A stretch of DNA of 59,790 bases. It comes from Clostridia bacterium. Lineage in GTDB: Bacteria > Bacillota > Clostridia > Oscillospirales > CAG-272. Under the pieces are notes generated by a model. That model was not told the DNA's origin. It did not search any database and worked only from the letters and a program-made list of their open reading frames with translations. The stretch lies in assembly GCA_017453205.1 (NCBI GenBank), contig JAFTKO010000006.1, positions 1-59,790 on the forward strand, in the 5' to 3' direction. The position numbers and the translations under genes are program-made. Of the stretch, positions 41,654 through 50,647 are shown piece by piece (position 1 is the first letter of the stretch; every line of letters begins with the position of its first letter).

Positions 41654-43071
41654 AAGTACATTTCAGCATCAATCAAATCAGCTTCGGCACACTGGCACGT
41701 CTGTGCGGCGGTGAGCTGCACCAAGGCGCACTCGGTGAGGTCTCTGTGCGTGATATCTGTACCGATTCCCGTGAGGCGGACGCGGAAACGGCGTTTGTTG
41801 CCCTGCGCGGCGAGCGCGTGGACGGACACGACTACATCGGCGCGGCGCTCAAAAACGGATGCCGTTGCGTCATTTGCGAGCACCGTACCGAGGAGCTTGA
41901 AAGCTCCGAGGCGACCGCCATCGTTGTCAATGACAGCGAGCTCGCGCTCTCAAAGCTTGCAAACAGCTACCGCCAATATTTGCGGTGTAAGACCGTTGCC
42001 GTGACGGGCAGTGTGGGTAAGACCACCACCAAGGATCTGATCGCCTCGGTGCTCTCCACGGGAACCAAGACCTCGAAAACGGCGGGCAACCACAACAGCA
42101 TTGTGGGAATGCCGCTTTCCATGCTCTCTCTCCCAACCGACAGCGAGTGGTCGGTGCTTGAGATGGGCATGAGTAATTTCGGTGAGATCGAACGTCTTTC
42201 GATCACCGCCGAGCCCGATATCGCCGTGATCACCAATATCGGTTCCTCGCATATGGAAATGCTTGGCTCCAGAGAAAACATCTGCCGTGCCAAGCTTGAG
42301 ATCCTTTCGGGACTTAAGAAAAACGGCATTTTGATCCTCAGCGGCGACGAGCCTTTGCTCGAAAATGTCCGTGGAAGAAGTTACCGCACGGTTTATGTTT
42401 CGCTTTTTTGCGAGAAAGCCGACTTTTTTGCAAAGAATATCAGAGTGGAGACCGACCGTACCGTGTTTGATGTGGTGTACAGCGGCGGCGAGGTCAAGGA
42501 TCTTGCGGTCCGCATCCTCGGCAAGCACAACGTGTACGCCGCGCTTTACGCCTTTGCGGTCGCGGTGCACGCGGGTATCGGAGAGTCGCGCATCCGTGAA
42601 GGTCTTTGGAATTACACGCCCGACGGCATGCGTCAGCACATTTATCCGATGGGGAAGATCACCGTTATCGAGGATTGCTACAATGCCTCGCCCGAGTCGA
42701 TGATCTGCGCCGTGGATGTGCTGGAGGAATACAGCCACAGTACGGGACGCCGCAGTGTGGCGGTGCTCGGAGATATGCTGGAGCTGGGGACCGACAGTCC
42801 CGCGCTTCACCGTTCGGTGGGGGTGTACCTCGCCGAGAAAAAAATCGACCGACTCTTTACGGTCGGTAGCGGCGGCAATCAGATCGCCGTGGGCGCGCGA
42901 CAGCGCGGAATGCCCAAAAACAGCATCGTGCAAAACCCCGATGCAGAAAATCTTGACGCTACCGCCGAGGCGCTCCTCGGGAGCCTTTGCGACGGTGACG
43001 TGGTACTGTTCAAGGCAAGTCGCTCGGTCGGAGCGGAGAGGATCATCGCATACCTTCGCGACCGACTTTGA
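41650..43071 (+). CDS. murF: UDP-MurNAc-tripeptide D-alanyl-D-alanine ligase
   Basis: This 473-residue ligase has TVAVTGSVGKTTTKDLIASV near residues 116-135 for ATP binding, NHNSIVGMPLSML, LEMGMSNFGEIERLS and NITNIGSSHMEML-type segments, and the C-terminal EDCYNASPESM and AVLGDMLELG motifs of MurF. It completes the pentapeptide by adding D-Ala-D-Ala. It is translationally coupled to murE. The protein is full length and I see nothing unusual in it. Confidence 0.96.
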   Translation: MKVHFSINQISFGTLARLCGGELHQGALGEVSVRDICTDSREADAETAFVALRGERVDGHDYIGAALKNGCRCVICEHRTEELESSEATAIVVNDSELALSKLANSYRQYLRCKTVAVTGSVGKTTTKDLIASVLSTGTKTSKTAGNHNSIVGMPLSMLSLPTDSEWSVLEMGMSNFGEIERLSITAEPDIAVITNIGSSHMEMLGSRENICRAKLEILSGLKKNGILILSGDEPLLENVRGRSYRTVYVSLFCEKADFFAKNIRVETDRTVFDVVYSGGEVKDLAVRILGKHNVYAALYAFAVAVHAGIGESRIREGLWNYTPDGMRQHIYPMGKITVIEDCYNASPESMICAVDVLEEYSHSTGRRSVAVLGDMLELGTDSPALHRSVGVYLAEKKIDRLFTVGSGGNQIAVGARQRGMPKNSIVQNPDAENLDATAEALLGSLCDGDVVLFKASRSVGAERIIAYLRDRL

Positions 43072-43103
43072 CGCGGTTGCCAAGGGAAAGGAAGCAAATC
43101 CGA

Positions 43104-44111
43104 ATGGATCCGTTTACCATCGTTTTTACCGTTGCCGCGCTTTCGGTCTTTCTGTTGACCGTGCTCGCGGAATACAAGCTGATCCCGGTCCTGCGCTCCC
43201 ACAAGGCAGGGCAGAGGATCCTCGACATCGGTCCCCGTTGGCATAAGTCCAAGGAGGGGACACCCACCATGGGCGGCATCGGCTTTATCCTTGCCGCAAT
43301 GCTGGTGATGGGGGCGTTCTTTGTTTGGCAAGCCGCAGTCGGGAGCCCCGCCGACTATATCCCGCTTGCCCTAACCCTTGCTTATGCGGTCGCCAACGGT
43401 GCCATCGGCTTTGTGGATGACTACTGCAAGCTGATCAAAAAACAGAACGAGGGGCTGACTTGGAAACAGAAACTGTTTTTACAGCTTTTTATCGCCGCGG
43501 CGTATGTTTGCGTCATGGCGTATACAGGCAATATGGACACGGCGGTCGCACTGCCGTTTCGTGACACCCCGTTAGAGCTTGGGTGGTTCTACTATCCCTT
43601 GGCGGTCCTTGTCCTCGCAGGCGTGGTCAACGGCGGCAATATTACCGACGGCATCGACGGGCTTGCAAGTGCGGTGACCTTTGTCATTGGCGGCTTCTTT
43701 GCCGTTTGGGCGTTTACAACCCGCGATGAACAGCTCTCCATGGTGAGCGCGGTCCTGCTTGGCACCACGCTCGGCTTTCTCATTTATAATTTTCACCCCG
43801 CAAAGGTCTTTATGGGGGATACGGGCTCGCTCTTTCTCGGCGCGCTCGTCATTGCCACGGCATTTCAGACCGACGCGGAGCTGGTCGGGCTGATCGTTGC
43901 CATGGTATTCATTCTCGAAATGCTTTCCAGCTTTTTGCAGACATTGGTCTTTAAGATTACCAAAAAGCTCACGGGGGAGGGAAAACGGCTGTTCCGCATG
44001 GCGCCTCTCCATCACCATTTTGAAAAATGCGGTTGGAGCGAAACTCGCGTAGTCGCTGTTTTTTCGCTTGTGGAAGTGTTGTTTTGCATCATCGCATGGC
44101 TCGTACTGTAA
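43104..44111 (+). CDS. mraY: Phospho-N-acetylmuramoyl-pentapeptide transferase
   Basis: This 335-residue protein has about ten membrane segments. The hallmark GTPTMGGIGFILAAMLVMG, the DDYCKLIKKQNEGLTWKQKL segment with the paired aspartates, and NITDGIDGLASAV all match MraY. It makes lipid I from UDP-MurNAc-pentapeptide and undecaprenyl phosphate. The ATG at 43104 is chosen because AAAGGAAG at 43087-43094 precedes it by nine bases and the protein then begins just before its first membrane helix. MurD would often follow here but does not. Confidence 0.96.
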   Translation: MDPFTIVFTVAALSVFLLTVLAEYKLIPVLRSHKAGQRILDIGPRWHKSKEGTPTMGGIGFILAAMLVMGAFFVWQAAVGSPADYIPLALTLAYAVANGAIGFVDDYCKLIKKQNEGLTWKQKLFLQLFIAAAYVCVMAYTGNMDTAVALPFRDTPLELGWFYYPLAVLVLAGVVNGGNITDGIDGLASAVTFVIGGFFAVWAFTTRDEQLSMVSAVLLGTTLGFLIYNFHPAKVFMGDTGSLFLGALVIATAFQTDAELVGLIVAMVFILEMLSSFLQTLVFKITKKLTGEGKRLFRMAPLHHHFEKCGWSETRVVAVFSLVEVLFCIIAWLVL

Positions 44112-44145
44112 TTCGATAAAAATCCGATAGAAAGGTCGCTCACAC

Positions 44146-45405
44146 ATGAATCAGGAAAAACAGCCCTCCGCATCGCCGAACCGACGGGTGTTTTCATTCG
44201 GCAAAGCACGTGAAGAGAAGCGCGACGCGATCTATCGGGGAGAAACGATCCACGAGCTGTCCGAGGAGAGGGCACTGCCCGCCAAGGGGATTGCGGATGT
44301 CCCGTTTCTTTTGATCACTGCGGCACTCGTGCTGTTCGGCTGTGTCATGGTATACAGTGCCTCCTCGGTCTACGCGGAGCAATACCATGACGACAATACT
44401 TATTTTATCGCACGTCACCTTGTTTTCCTCTTGATGGCGGTTGCTTTTACGGCGATCGCGGTCAAGTTTTGCACCCCAAGCTTTTGGAAGGATTTCAGCT
44501 ATGTCCTTTATGGCGTTTCGGTGGTGCTCCTGCTTTTGGTGCTGGTCATCGGTGACGATTTAGACAGCGGCGCCAAGCGATGGCTCAACTTTGGTTTTAT
44601 CACGGTACAGCCGTCCGAAATTGCCAAAATCGCCTTGGTGCTTACCATGGCGCGGTTTATGGCAACGCATGAAAAACAGATTCTGTCCGAGCACCGCTTT
44701 GGCGGAAACTTCCGCTACGGCGTGCTGTATCCCGGATGTATGATCGGTGTTTTTGTACTGCTGGTCGCGGCGGAACGGCATATTTCGGGTATTATGATCC
44801 TCGGCATGATCGGCATTGCGGTCATGTTTCTCGGGGGCACACGTCTGCGTTGGATCGTTGGCATTGGGGCGGTGATCGCATGTGCGGGCTGTCTTTTGAT
44901 CTTGGTCTCGGAATACGCACAGGCGCGTGTCGATACCTGGATCAATATTGACGATGCCGATCCGTTGGGTGCTGCATGGCAGACGCTCCAAGGGCTGATG
45001 GCGATCGGTTCTGGAGGCGTTTTTGGTACGGGACTGGGGAACAGCCGACAAAAATTCGGCTTTGTTTCACAACCGCAAAATGACTTTATCTTCACCATTG
45101 TGTGTGAGGAGCTCGGCTTTGTGGGCGCATTCTTGGTCGTTGCACTGTTTGTTGCCTATGTTTGGCGCGGCTTTCATATTGCGCGTCACGCCCCCGATAA
45201 ATTCAGCGCTCTGACGGTGTACGGTCTGACCTTCAAGGTCGCCTTGCAGGTCATTCTCAACATCGCCGTGGTCACAAATTCGATGCCAAACACGGGTATC
45301 GCGCTCCCGTTCTTCAGCTACGGCGGAACGGCGCTGATGCTGCAGATCTTTGAGGTGGGTATCATCCTCTCGATCTCGCGTTACGCATCGCACAAGAAAA
45401 TTTAA
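44146..45405 (+). CDS. ftsW: SEDS septal peptidoglycan polymerase FtsW
   Basis: This 419-residue protein has a cytoplasmic N-terminal extension of about 50 residues and ten membrane segments. The SEDS signatures are AKRWLNFGFITVQPSEIAK near 145-163, GLGNSRQKFGFVSQPQNDFI near 293-312 and PNTGIALPFFSYGGTALM near 386-403. It polymerises septal glycan strands with the class B PBP encoded upstream. It follows mraY by 34 bases. No murD lies between them, which is unusual for a dcw cluster. Confidence 0.95.
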   Translation: MNQEKQPSASPNRRVFSFGKAREEKRDAIYRGETIHELSEERALPAKGIADVPFLLITAALVLFGCVMVYSASSVYAEQYHDDNTYFIARHLVFLLMAVAFTAIAVKFCTPSFWKDFSYVLYGVSVVLLLLVLVIGDDLDSGAKRWLNFGFITVQPSEIAKIALVLTMARFMATHEKQILSEHRFGGNFRYGVLYPGCMIGVFVLLVAAERHISGIMILGMIGIAVMFLGGTRLRWIVGIGAVIACAGCLLILVSEYAQARVDTWINIDDADPLGAAWQTLQGLMAIGSGGVFGTGLGNSRQKFGFVSQPQNDFIFTIVCEELGFVGAFLVVALFVAYVWRGFHIARHAPDKFSALTVYGLTFKVALQVILNIAVVTNSMPNTGIALPFFSYGGTALMLQIFEVGIILSISRYASHKKI

Positions 45406-45438
45406 AAAACACTACATAGCGAAAGGAGAAGGTCGAAT

Positions 45439-45744
45439 ATGCAAAAACGCAGAACCCATCATTTTAAACTCACATTACTCTCGGTCAGTGCCGCGTCGGC
45501 GCTGTTCCTTGCTTGGTTTATCCTGTTTGGCAGAGGTCTTGCCGAAACGCATTTTCATGGCGTTGCCGATGCGGTATTTGCGGTGATGGCAATGGCGGCG
45601 GGGAGCTTTCTCGCGTTCAGCTTTTTGCCGTATTTCCGCGGTGACAAGCGTTGGTATTCGATCTCGGCACTCCTCACCGCCGTCTTTTTCGTGGGCATCG
45701 GCATGTTGTTCACCGTTCCCGTTCCGGGAGGCGTGCTCGTATGA
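45439..45744 (+). CDS. Small three-helix membrane protein between ftsW and murG
   Basis: This 101-residue protein has three hydrophobic segments (about residues 10-30, 42-62 and 75-95) with short polar loops and a charged start MQKRRTHHFKL. I recognise no family. It is in the middle of the division operon, has AAGGAGAAGG upstream and overlaps murG by four bases (ATGA), so it is probably a real and expressed gene. A role in lipid II synthesis or septation is guessed from position only. Confidence 0.72.
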   Translation: MQKRRTHHFKLTLLSVSAASALFLAWFILFGRGLAETHFHGVADAVFAVMAMAAGSFLAFSFLPYFRGDKRWYSISALLTAVFFVGIGMLFTVPVPGGVLV

Positions 45745-46862
45745 AGGTGCTTTTGACCGGCGGCGGCACGGCAGGGCATATCAATCCCGCGCTTGCCATT
45801 GCCGAAACGGTAAAACAAAACGATCCCAAAGCCGAGATCGAGTTTGTCGGCATTCGCAACGGCAAGGAAGCCGATCTGATCCCGCGGGAGGGCTACAAGC
45901 TCCACTATGTCGAGTCGATGGGCATTCGACGCTCGCTCTCTCCCCAAAATATCAAAGCGGTATGGATGGCGCTGACTTCGCCGCGTGCCAGATCCACGCA
46001 AAAAATTCTCGATGATTTTGCGCCCGATATCGTCATCGGTACGGGCGGGTACGCCTCATGGCCCATTATGAAAGCCGCCACATTGCGCGGCATTCCCACC
46101 GCGGTGCATGAGTCCAACGCACTCCCCGGGCTGACGGTGCGCCGCTTGCAAAAGCAGGTCGACCGTATTTGGATCAATTTCAGCCGCACGGCAGAACTTT
46201 TAAAGGTCAAGGATCCAAGCAAGGTCATACAGGTCGGCAACCCGTTGCGCAGCGGCTTTGGCGCGATCTCACGCGAAGAGGCAAGACGCAAGCTGGGGAT
46301 TTGTGATGACCGCTTGGTGGTGCTTTCGTTTGGAGGCAGTCTCGGTGCCGAGGAAGTCAACTGCGCCGTTATCCGCATGATGGAGGCGTATACCTCACAG
46401 CATCCCGAAATTTTGCATATTCACGCTGCGGGAAAACGCGATTTTGAAGCAACGGTGTCGGAATTTCGGCAAAAGGGCTTGCAAAAATACGAAAACTGCA
46501 TTCTTGTGGATTATATCTACGACATGCCGCTCCGCATGGCGGCGGCAGACCTTGTGATCTCCCGCGCGGGTGCCATGACGCTCTCGGAGCTGGCACTGAT
46601 GAAGAAAGCCGCCGTTTTGATCCCGTCCCCCTATGTGGCAGACAACCACCAGTATCTCAATGCCAAAACGCTTGCCGATGCAGGCGCCGCGGCACTCATC
46701 GAGGAACACACATTGCCCCAAAATACGCTCACCGAAGCCGTCAAGGAGCTGCTTTCCGATACGCAAAAACGTCACGCAATGGAGAAAAACGTATCCGCGT
46801 TTGCCAACCGTGATGCCAATCGCCGTATTTGGGAGGACATTTTGCAATTGACGGAAAAATAA
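45741..46862 (+). CDS. murG: UDP-GlcNAc--lipid I GlcNAc transferase MurG
   Basis: This 373-residue peripheral membrane GT-B protein has the N-terminal LLTGGGTAGHINPALAIA near residues 4-21, GTGGYASWPIMKAA and the C-terminal-domain LSFGGSLGAEEVN and VISRAGAMTLSELALMKKAA with the UDP-GlcNAc binding site. It converts lipid I to lipid II. The ATG at 45741 overlaps the stop of the small membrane protein gene. Longer in-frame starts upstream are inside that gene and are not supported by the family alignment. Confidence 0.96.
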   Translation: MKVLLTGGGTAGHINPALAIAETVKQNDPKAEIEFVGIRNGKEADLIPREGYKLHYVESMGIRRSLSPQNIKAVWMALTSPRARSTQKILDDFAPDIVIGTGGYASWPIMKAATLRGIPTAVHESNALPGLTVRRLQKQVDRIWINFSRTAELLKVKDPSKVIQVGNPLRSGFGAISREEARRKLGICDDRLVVLSFGGSLGAEEVNCAVIRMMEAYTSQHPEILHIHAAGKRDFEATVSEFRQKGLQKYENCILVDYIYDMPLRMAAADLVISRAGAMTLSELALMKKAAVLIPSPYVADNHQYLNAKTLADAGAAALIEEHTLPQNTLTEAVKELLSDTQKRHAMEKNVSAFANRDANRRIWEDILQLTEK

Positions 46863-46900
46863 AAAACAAGGAATTATCAAAGAAAGGCACGGAACCCACC

Positions 46901-47752
46901 ATGAACCAACAAACCATCGCAAGCACCAACCCCCGCGTTCGCCGCGAAATGCCGAGCAACGACAACCCCATGAACCGTAAAAAGCCCGATCCCGCCCTTT
47001 TGCGCCTGTTGCGCGGTGTGATCCTCATTGTCAGCGGTGCCATCGCGCTTGTCGGTCTGCTTCTTTTGATCCTCCCCATGTTCCGCGTCAAGGAGATCAA
47101 GGTGGAGGGGAACAGCTACTACACATCACAACAGATCATTGAGGCGTCAGGGCTCAAGGTCGGTCAAGAGGTGCTCGCACTGGATACCGAGACCGGCATT
47201 GACAGCATTTATGAGAACTGCAAATATGTCAAGAGCGCAAGAATTTTGCGCACGCCCTTTTCGGTACGTATCGAGGTGACCGAGTTTGACAATGTGATGT
47301 ACACCGAGTTCAACGGAAAATATTACTCGCTCAGCCGTGATTTTCGCGTATTGCAGGAGAGTGCCGATGCCGCCGCGTTTGCCGATTTTTTGTCCGTGGA
47401 GCTACCCGAGATCGCGGCGCTTGCCGTGGGTGCGGAGCTTCGGTTTTCCAATCCCGATGCGGATCTTTCCTACATCAACGAGTTGATCGACGTGCTCGAA
47501 AAAAACGGGACGCTGGCATCGGTCACTTCTCTTGACGTGTCGCAAAAATACAGCGTTTCCTATGTGATGGACAACACCTGCCGCGTAGAGTTCGGCAAGG
47601 TGGGGGACACCGCAGTTAAGCTCTCCCTCATCGGTGAGATCCTTTCGCGTAAGGGCGGCATCGGTGAGACGCTTGCGGTGATCGACGTCAGCGATCCCCA
47701 AAAGCCCACCTACCGTCCCTTGGGCTCGACAGAGGTCCTGCTCGGGAACTGA
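46901..47752 (+). CDS. ftsQ: Cell division protein FtsQ/DivIB
   Basis: This protein of 283 residues starts at the ATG at 46901. A short basic cytoplasmic tail is followed by one membrane segment (about residues 36-60), then a POTRA domain beginning FRVKEIKVEGNSYYTSQQII and ending with the family-type VRIEVTEF strand. FtsQ/DivIB connects early and late division proteins outside the membrane and binds FtsL and DivIC/FtsB. It is the last gene before the inverted repeat and the separate ftsZ promoter. Confidence 0.9.
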   Translation: MNQQTIASTNPRVRREMPSNDNPMNRKKPDPALLRLLRGVILIVSGAIALVGLLLLILPMFRVKEIKVEGNSYYTSQQIIEASGLKVGQEVLALDTETGIDSIYENCKYVKSARILRTPFSVRIEVTEFDNVMYTEFNGKYYSLSRDFRVLQESADAAAFADFLSVELPEIAALAVGAELRFSNPDADLSYINELIDVLEKNGTLASVTSLDVSQKYSVSYVMDNTCRVEFGKVGDTAVKLSLIGEILSRKGGIGETLAVIDVSDPQKPTYRPLGSTEVLLGN

Positions 47753-47821
47753 TTCCGCTTGCCGAAAAAGTCCATTTTGCAATGTAAAATACATCACTTT
47801 TTGCCGTCGGAGAAATATTTC

Positions 47822-47860
47822 ATGCCAATGTCAACAACCGCGCGTTGTTGACATTGGCAT
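47822..47860 (+). other. Perfect 17-bp inverted repeat between ftsQ and ftsZ
   Basis: The arms 47822-47838 and 47844-47860 are perfectly complementary with a 5-base loop. No T-run follows immediately; six T residues appear only about ten bases later. It could be a terminator for the dcw operon, a protein-binding site, or both. Confidence 0.7.
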
Positions 47861-47960
47861 ATTCGGTCGTTTTTTGCCTTTAAAATCGGCGAAAAAAGCT
47901 CTCAAAATCGATATTTTTAAAAATAAATGTGAATTTATTCAAAAAAATTCAAAAAACATC

Positions 47961-47989
47961 TTGCAAAATCCGAAAAAAAATAGTATTAT
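47961..47989 (+). promoter_or_regulatory. Sigma-A promoter of ftsZ
   Basis: TTGCAA (47961-47966) and TATTAT (47984-47989) are separated by 17 bases, about 65 bases before the ftsZ start, inside a strongly A-rich tract. Confidence 0.7.
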
Positions 47990-48055
47990 ATTATATGAGT
48001 AAATTTAAAATGCCCCAAATTGGGCGTAATTGTAAAGTTCGGGAGGATGAAAACC

Positions 48056-49267
48056 ATGACATTTGAACACGACGATACCATTGAATGTGGCGTCAATATT
48101 AAGGTCATCGGCGTCGGAGGCGGAGGAAACAACGCAGTCAACCGCATGATCGTAACCAATATCCGCGGGGTGGACTTTGTTTCTATCAACACAGACCGTC
48201 AGGCTCTGCGCAAATCCGAAGCACCCAACCAGCTCGTCATCGGCGAAAAGATTACCAGAGGCTTTGGTGCCGGTGCAAATCCGCAAATCGGCGCACGCGC
48301 AGCCGAGGAATCCATTGACGATATCCGCACGATGCTTGAGGGTACCGATATGGTGTTTATCACCTCGGGTATGGGCGGCGGTACCGGAACCGGTGCGGCT
48401 CCCGTGGTTGCACGTGTGGCACGTGAGCTCGATATCCTCACCGTAGGTATCGTGACCAAGCCCTTTGCTTTTGAGGGCAAGAGAAGAATGGATCAAGCAG
48501 AGGCGGGTATTGCCGAGCTTGCACAGTATGTCGACTCTTTGATCGTCATTCCGAACGAAAGACTGAAAGAGGTCTCCAACGCAAAGATCACCTTGGTCAA
48601 TGCATTTACCATCGCCGACGATGTTTTGCGCCGCGGTGTACAGAGTATCTCCGACCTCATCAACTATACCGGTTTGATCAACCTTGACTTTGCCGACGTC
48701 ACCAGTGTCATGGCAAATGCGGGCTATGCGCACATGGGCGTGGGCTCTGCAACCGGCAAGGACAAGGCAGAGCAGGCGGCAAAGGAGGCAATCTCCAGTC
48801 CGCTGCTTGAGACTTCCATCAAGGGTGCAAAGGGCATTCTGATGAATATCACCGTCTCTCCCGACGTGGCTCTCGACGACGCGGAGCTGGCTTCCACCAT
48901 CATCGCACAGGAGGCTCACGAGGACGCAAACGTCATTTGGGGTGTTACGCTCGATCCCGAGCTTGAGGATGAGATGAAGATTACCATCATTGCCACCGGC
49001 TTTGAAAAGAAGCCCGATGATGACAAGCGTGAGATCAATACTTCCCGCAACAACAAGAACCAAAATTCTCCCTTTAACAAGACCAGCGGCGCGGTCAACC
49101 GTCCCGCAGTCAATAATGAGGCTCCCAAAGCGGCGGCTCCCGCACAGCCCAAGCCTCAGCCCGTTCAACCCAAGCCCCAGCCGAAGCCTCAGCCCACACG
49201 CAAGCCTCCGGTCAAGGACGAGGATGACGATTTCGACGATCTGTTCGATATGATCAGAAAGAAATAA
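48056..49267 (+). CDS. ftsZ: Cell division protein FtsZ
   Basis: This 403-residue tubulin homologue starts at the ATG at 48056, which gives GGGAGG at 48041-48046 correct spacing. The GTPase signature is TSGMGGGTGTGAAPVVA and the N-terminal phosphate loop is VIGVGGGGNNAVNRM. The T7 region and C-terminal beta sheet are normal. The linker holds a run of PKPQP-type repeats (residues about 365-385). The conserved C-terminal peptide is DDDFDDLFDMIRKK. It forms the division ring. Neither ftsA nor sepF is next to it. Confidence 0.98.
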   Translation: MTFEHDDTIECGVNIKVIGVGGGGNNAVNRMIVTNIRGVDFVSINTDRQALRKSEAPNQLVIGEKITRGFGAGANPQIGARAAEESIDDIRTMLEGTDMVFITSGMGGGTGTGAAPVVARVARELDILTVGIVTKPFAFEGKRRMDQAEAGIAELAQYVDSLIVIPNERLKEVSNAKITLVNAFTIADDVLRRGVQSISDLINYTGLINLDFADVTSVMANAGYAHMGVGSATGKDKAEQAAKEAISSPLLETSIKGAKGILMNITVSPDVALDDAELASTIIAQEAHEDANVIWGVTLDPELEDEMKITIIATGFEKKPDDDKREINTSRNNKNQNSPFNKTSGAVNRPAVNNEAPKAAAPAQPKPQPVQPKPQPKPQPTRKPPVKDEDDDFDDLFDMIRKK

Positions 49268-49276
49268 TTTGAACCA

Positions 49277-49307
49277 CAGCAACGGCTCACCATCGGTGGG
49301 TCGTTGC
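49277..49307 (+). terminator. Probable weak terminator after ftsZ
   Basis: A 14-bp stem (49277-49290 with 49294-49307, two G-U pairs) has a 3-base loop and is followed by TGTTTGTGTG, a poor T-run. Confidence 0.55.
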
Positions 49308-49379
49308 TGTTTGTGTGATATGGAAACGGTGTTAAGTATAAGATTGGAATTAAATGTAACCTTGTGGACCATTTTGGGT

Positions 49380-49610
49380 GGTGGTAACCGCCTTCTCCAA
49401 CGGAGAAGGTGTAATGGTTTGCGGGAGCTATTGTTTAGAATGGCGAATAAACATTCCCATACCGTCAGAAAGCTACCGAAAGAGGTACAGACTTTCCCGT
49501 AATACCAAATAAAAAATTGCGTTGAAAGTTTTGAGGGGTGTGGGGGACGAAGCGGCTTTGCCGCTTACAACGTGGCTTGCCACGTTTACTTTTCTCAAAA
49601 GTCCCCCACA
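49380..49610. repeat. Intergenic hairpin repeat element, long form
   Basis: A first hairpin is a perfect 8-bp stem at 49391-49398 with 49402-49409. From 49524 the sequence GAAAGTTTTGAGGGG repeats the flank of the element near 31.1 kb. A 10-bp stem follows (49539-49548 with 49601-49610), and inside it are two short perfect hairpins at 49550-49566 (7 bp) and 49569-49586 (8 bp). No gene is visible in 49268-49659. Confidence 0.75.
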
Positions 49611-49659
49611 AAAAAATCTAAAAGTAAATGCCGTTACTGTATAGAAATCAGACATTCTC

Positions 49660-49688
49660 TTGACAAACACGGCAAAATAGTGTATAAT
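49660..49688 (+). promoter_or_regulatory. Consensus sigma-A promoter of the nucleotidyltransferase gene
   Basis: TTGACA (49660-49665) and TATAAT (49683-49688) are perfect and separated by 17 bases, 33 bases before the start codon. Confidence 0.9.
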
Positions 49689-49721
49689 GTAAGAACAAAA
49701 CGACAGAAAGGAACTATTCAA

Positions 49722-50615
49722 ATGAAAGATACGACATTGGTCATCCTTGCGGCGGGTTTGGGAAGCCGCTTTGGCGGAAACAAGCAGATATCCCAAGTGG
49801 GACCTCACGGCGAGATCTTGATGGAATACTCGATCTACGACGCGATTGACGCGGGCTTTACACAGATCGTCTTTATTTTGAAGGCTGAAATGGTGGATAC
49901 CGTGCGCGAGAGCATCGGAAAACGCCTCGAGGGGCGCGTGCGCGTTGATTACGCCGTGCAGGACACTTCTTCGCTCCCGTCATGGTACACCGTCCCCGCC
50001 GAGCGTACCAAGCCTTTTGGAACAGTCCATGCCGTCCTCTGTGCCAAGGATGTCATTCGCGGTCCCTTTGCCACGGTCAATGCCGACGATTACTACGGCA
50101 AGGAGGCGTTCGTCATTATGTATGACATGCTCCGAAATCTGGCGGATAAGCACGACGCGGGCATGGTGCCGTATATTCTCGGCAATACCATGAGCGAGAA
50201 CGGCGGCGTGACACGCGGTGTCTGCGATATCCAACGCGGCTATCTCCAAAAGGTGGACGAAACGCATGATATTCATTATGAAGAAGATCACCGCATCGTC
50301 GGCGAATACGGCGGGCTTGATCCTCAAGAGGTCGTTTCCATGAATATTTGGGGCTTCCATCCCGAGCTGTTGCCCGTGATGAACACTTACTTTGAGGACT
50401 TTTTGAAAGCCATTAAGCCCGAGGACATCAAAGCCGAGTGTCTGTTGCCCATTATGGTCAATGACTTCCTCGGTCAAAACCTCATCGCCGTGCGTGCCAA
50501 GTCGTCGCCCGACCGCTGGTTCGGCATCACCTACCAAGCCGACCGCGACACGGTTGCCGCCGAGCTTGCGCTGCTCCATAAAAAAGGCGTCTATCCAGAT
50601 AGCCTGTATGAATGA
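49722..50615 (+). CDS. NTP-transferase-domain nucleotidyltransferase of unknown substrate
   Basis: This 297-residue protein has LVILAAGLGSRFGGNKQ at residues 6-22, the glycine-rich signature of sugar or alcohol nucleotidyltransferases, plus ATVNADDYYG, where the aspartates bind metal, and a C-terminal DRWFGITYQADRD segment. It should transfer a nucleotide from an NTP to a phosphorylated sugar or alcohol. It does not carry the full pattern of GalU, GlmU or RfbA. The gene has its own promoter and terminator and no functionally related neighbour, so its pathway cannot be inferred. AAAGGAA precedes the ATG. Confidence 0.85.
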   Translation: MKDTTLVILAAGLGSRFGGNKQISQVGPHGEILMEYSIYDAIDAGFTQIVFILKAEMVDTVRESIGKRLEGRVRVDYAVQDTSSLPSWYTVPAERTKPFGTVHAVLCAKDVIRGPFATVNADDYYGKEAFVIMYDMLRNLADKHDAGMVPYILGNTMSENGGVTRGVCDIQRGYLQKVDETHDIHYEEDHRIVGEYGGLDPQEVVSMNIWGFHPELLPVMNTYFEDFLKAIKPEDIKAECLLPIMVNDFLGQNLIAVRAKSSPDRWFGITYQADRDTVAAELALLHKKGVYPDSLYE

Positions 50616-50647
50616 TCAGAGCAAGAAGCGCTTATTTGAGCTGATAT

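Noticed and set aside
41950-43083. 377-codon - strand open frame opposite murF
   Set aside because: Complement of a full-length MurF; no ribosome-binding site.
48005-49372. 455-codon - strand open frame opposite ftsZ
   Set aside because: Complement of ftsZ with Gly/Leu/Arg-rich low-complexity product; no start signals.
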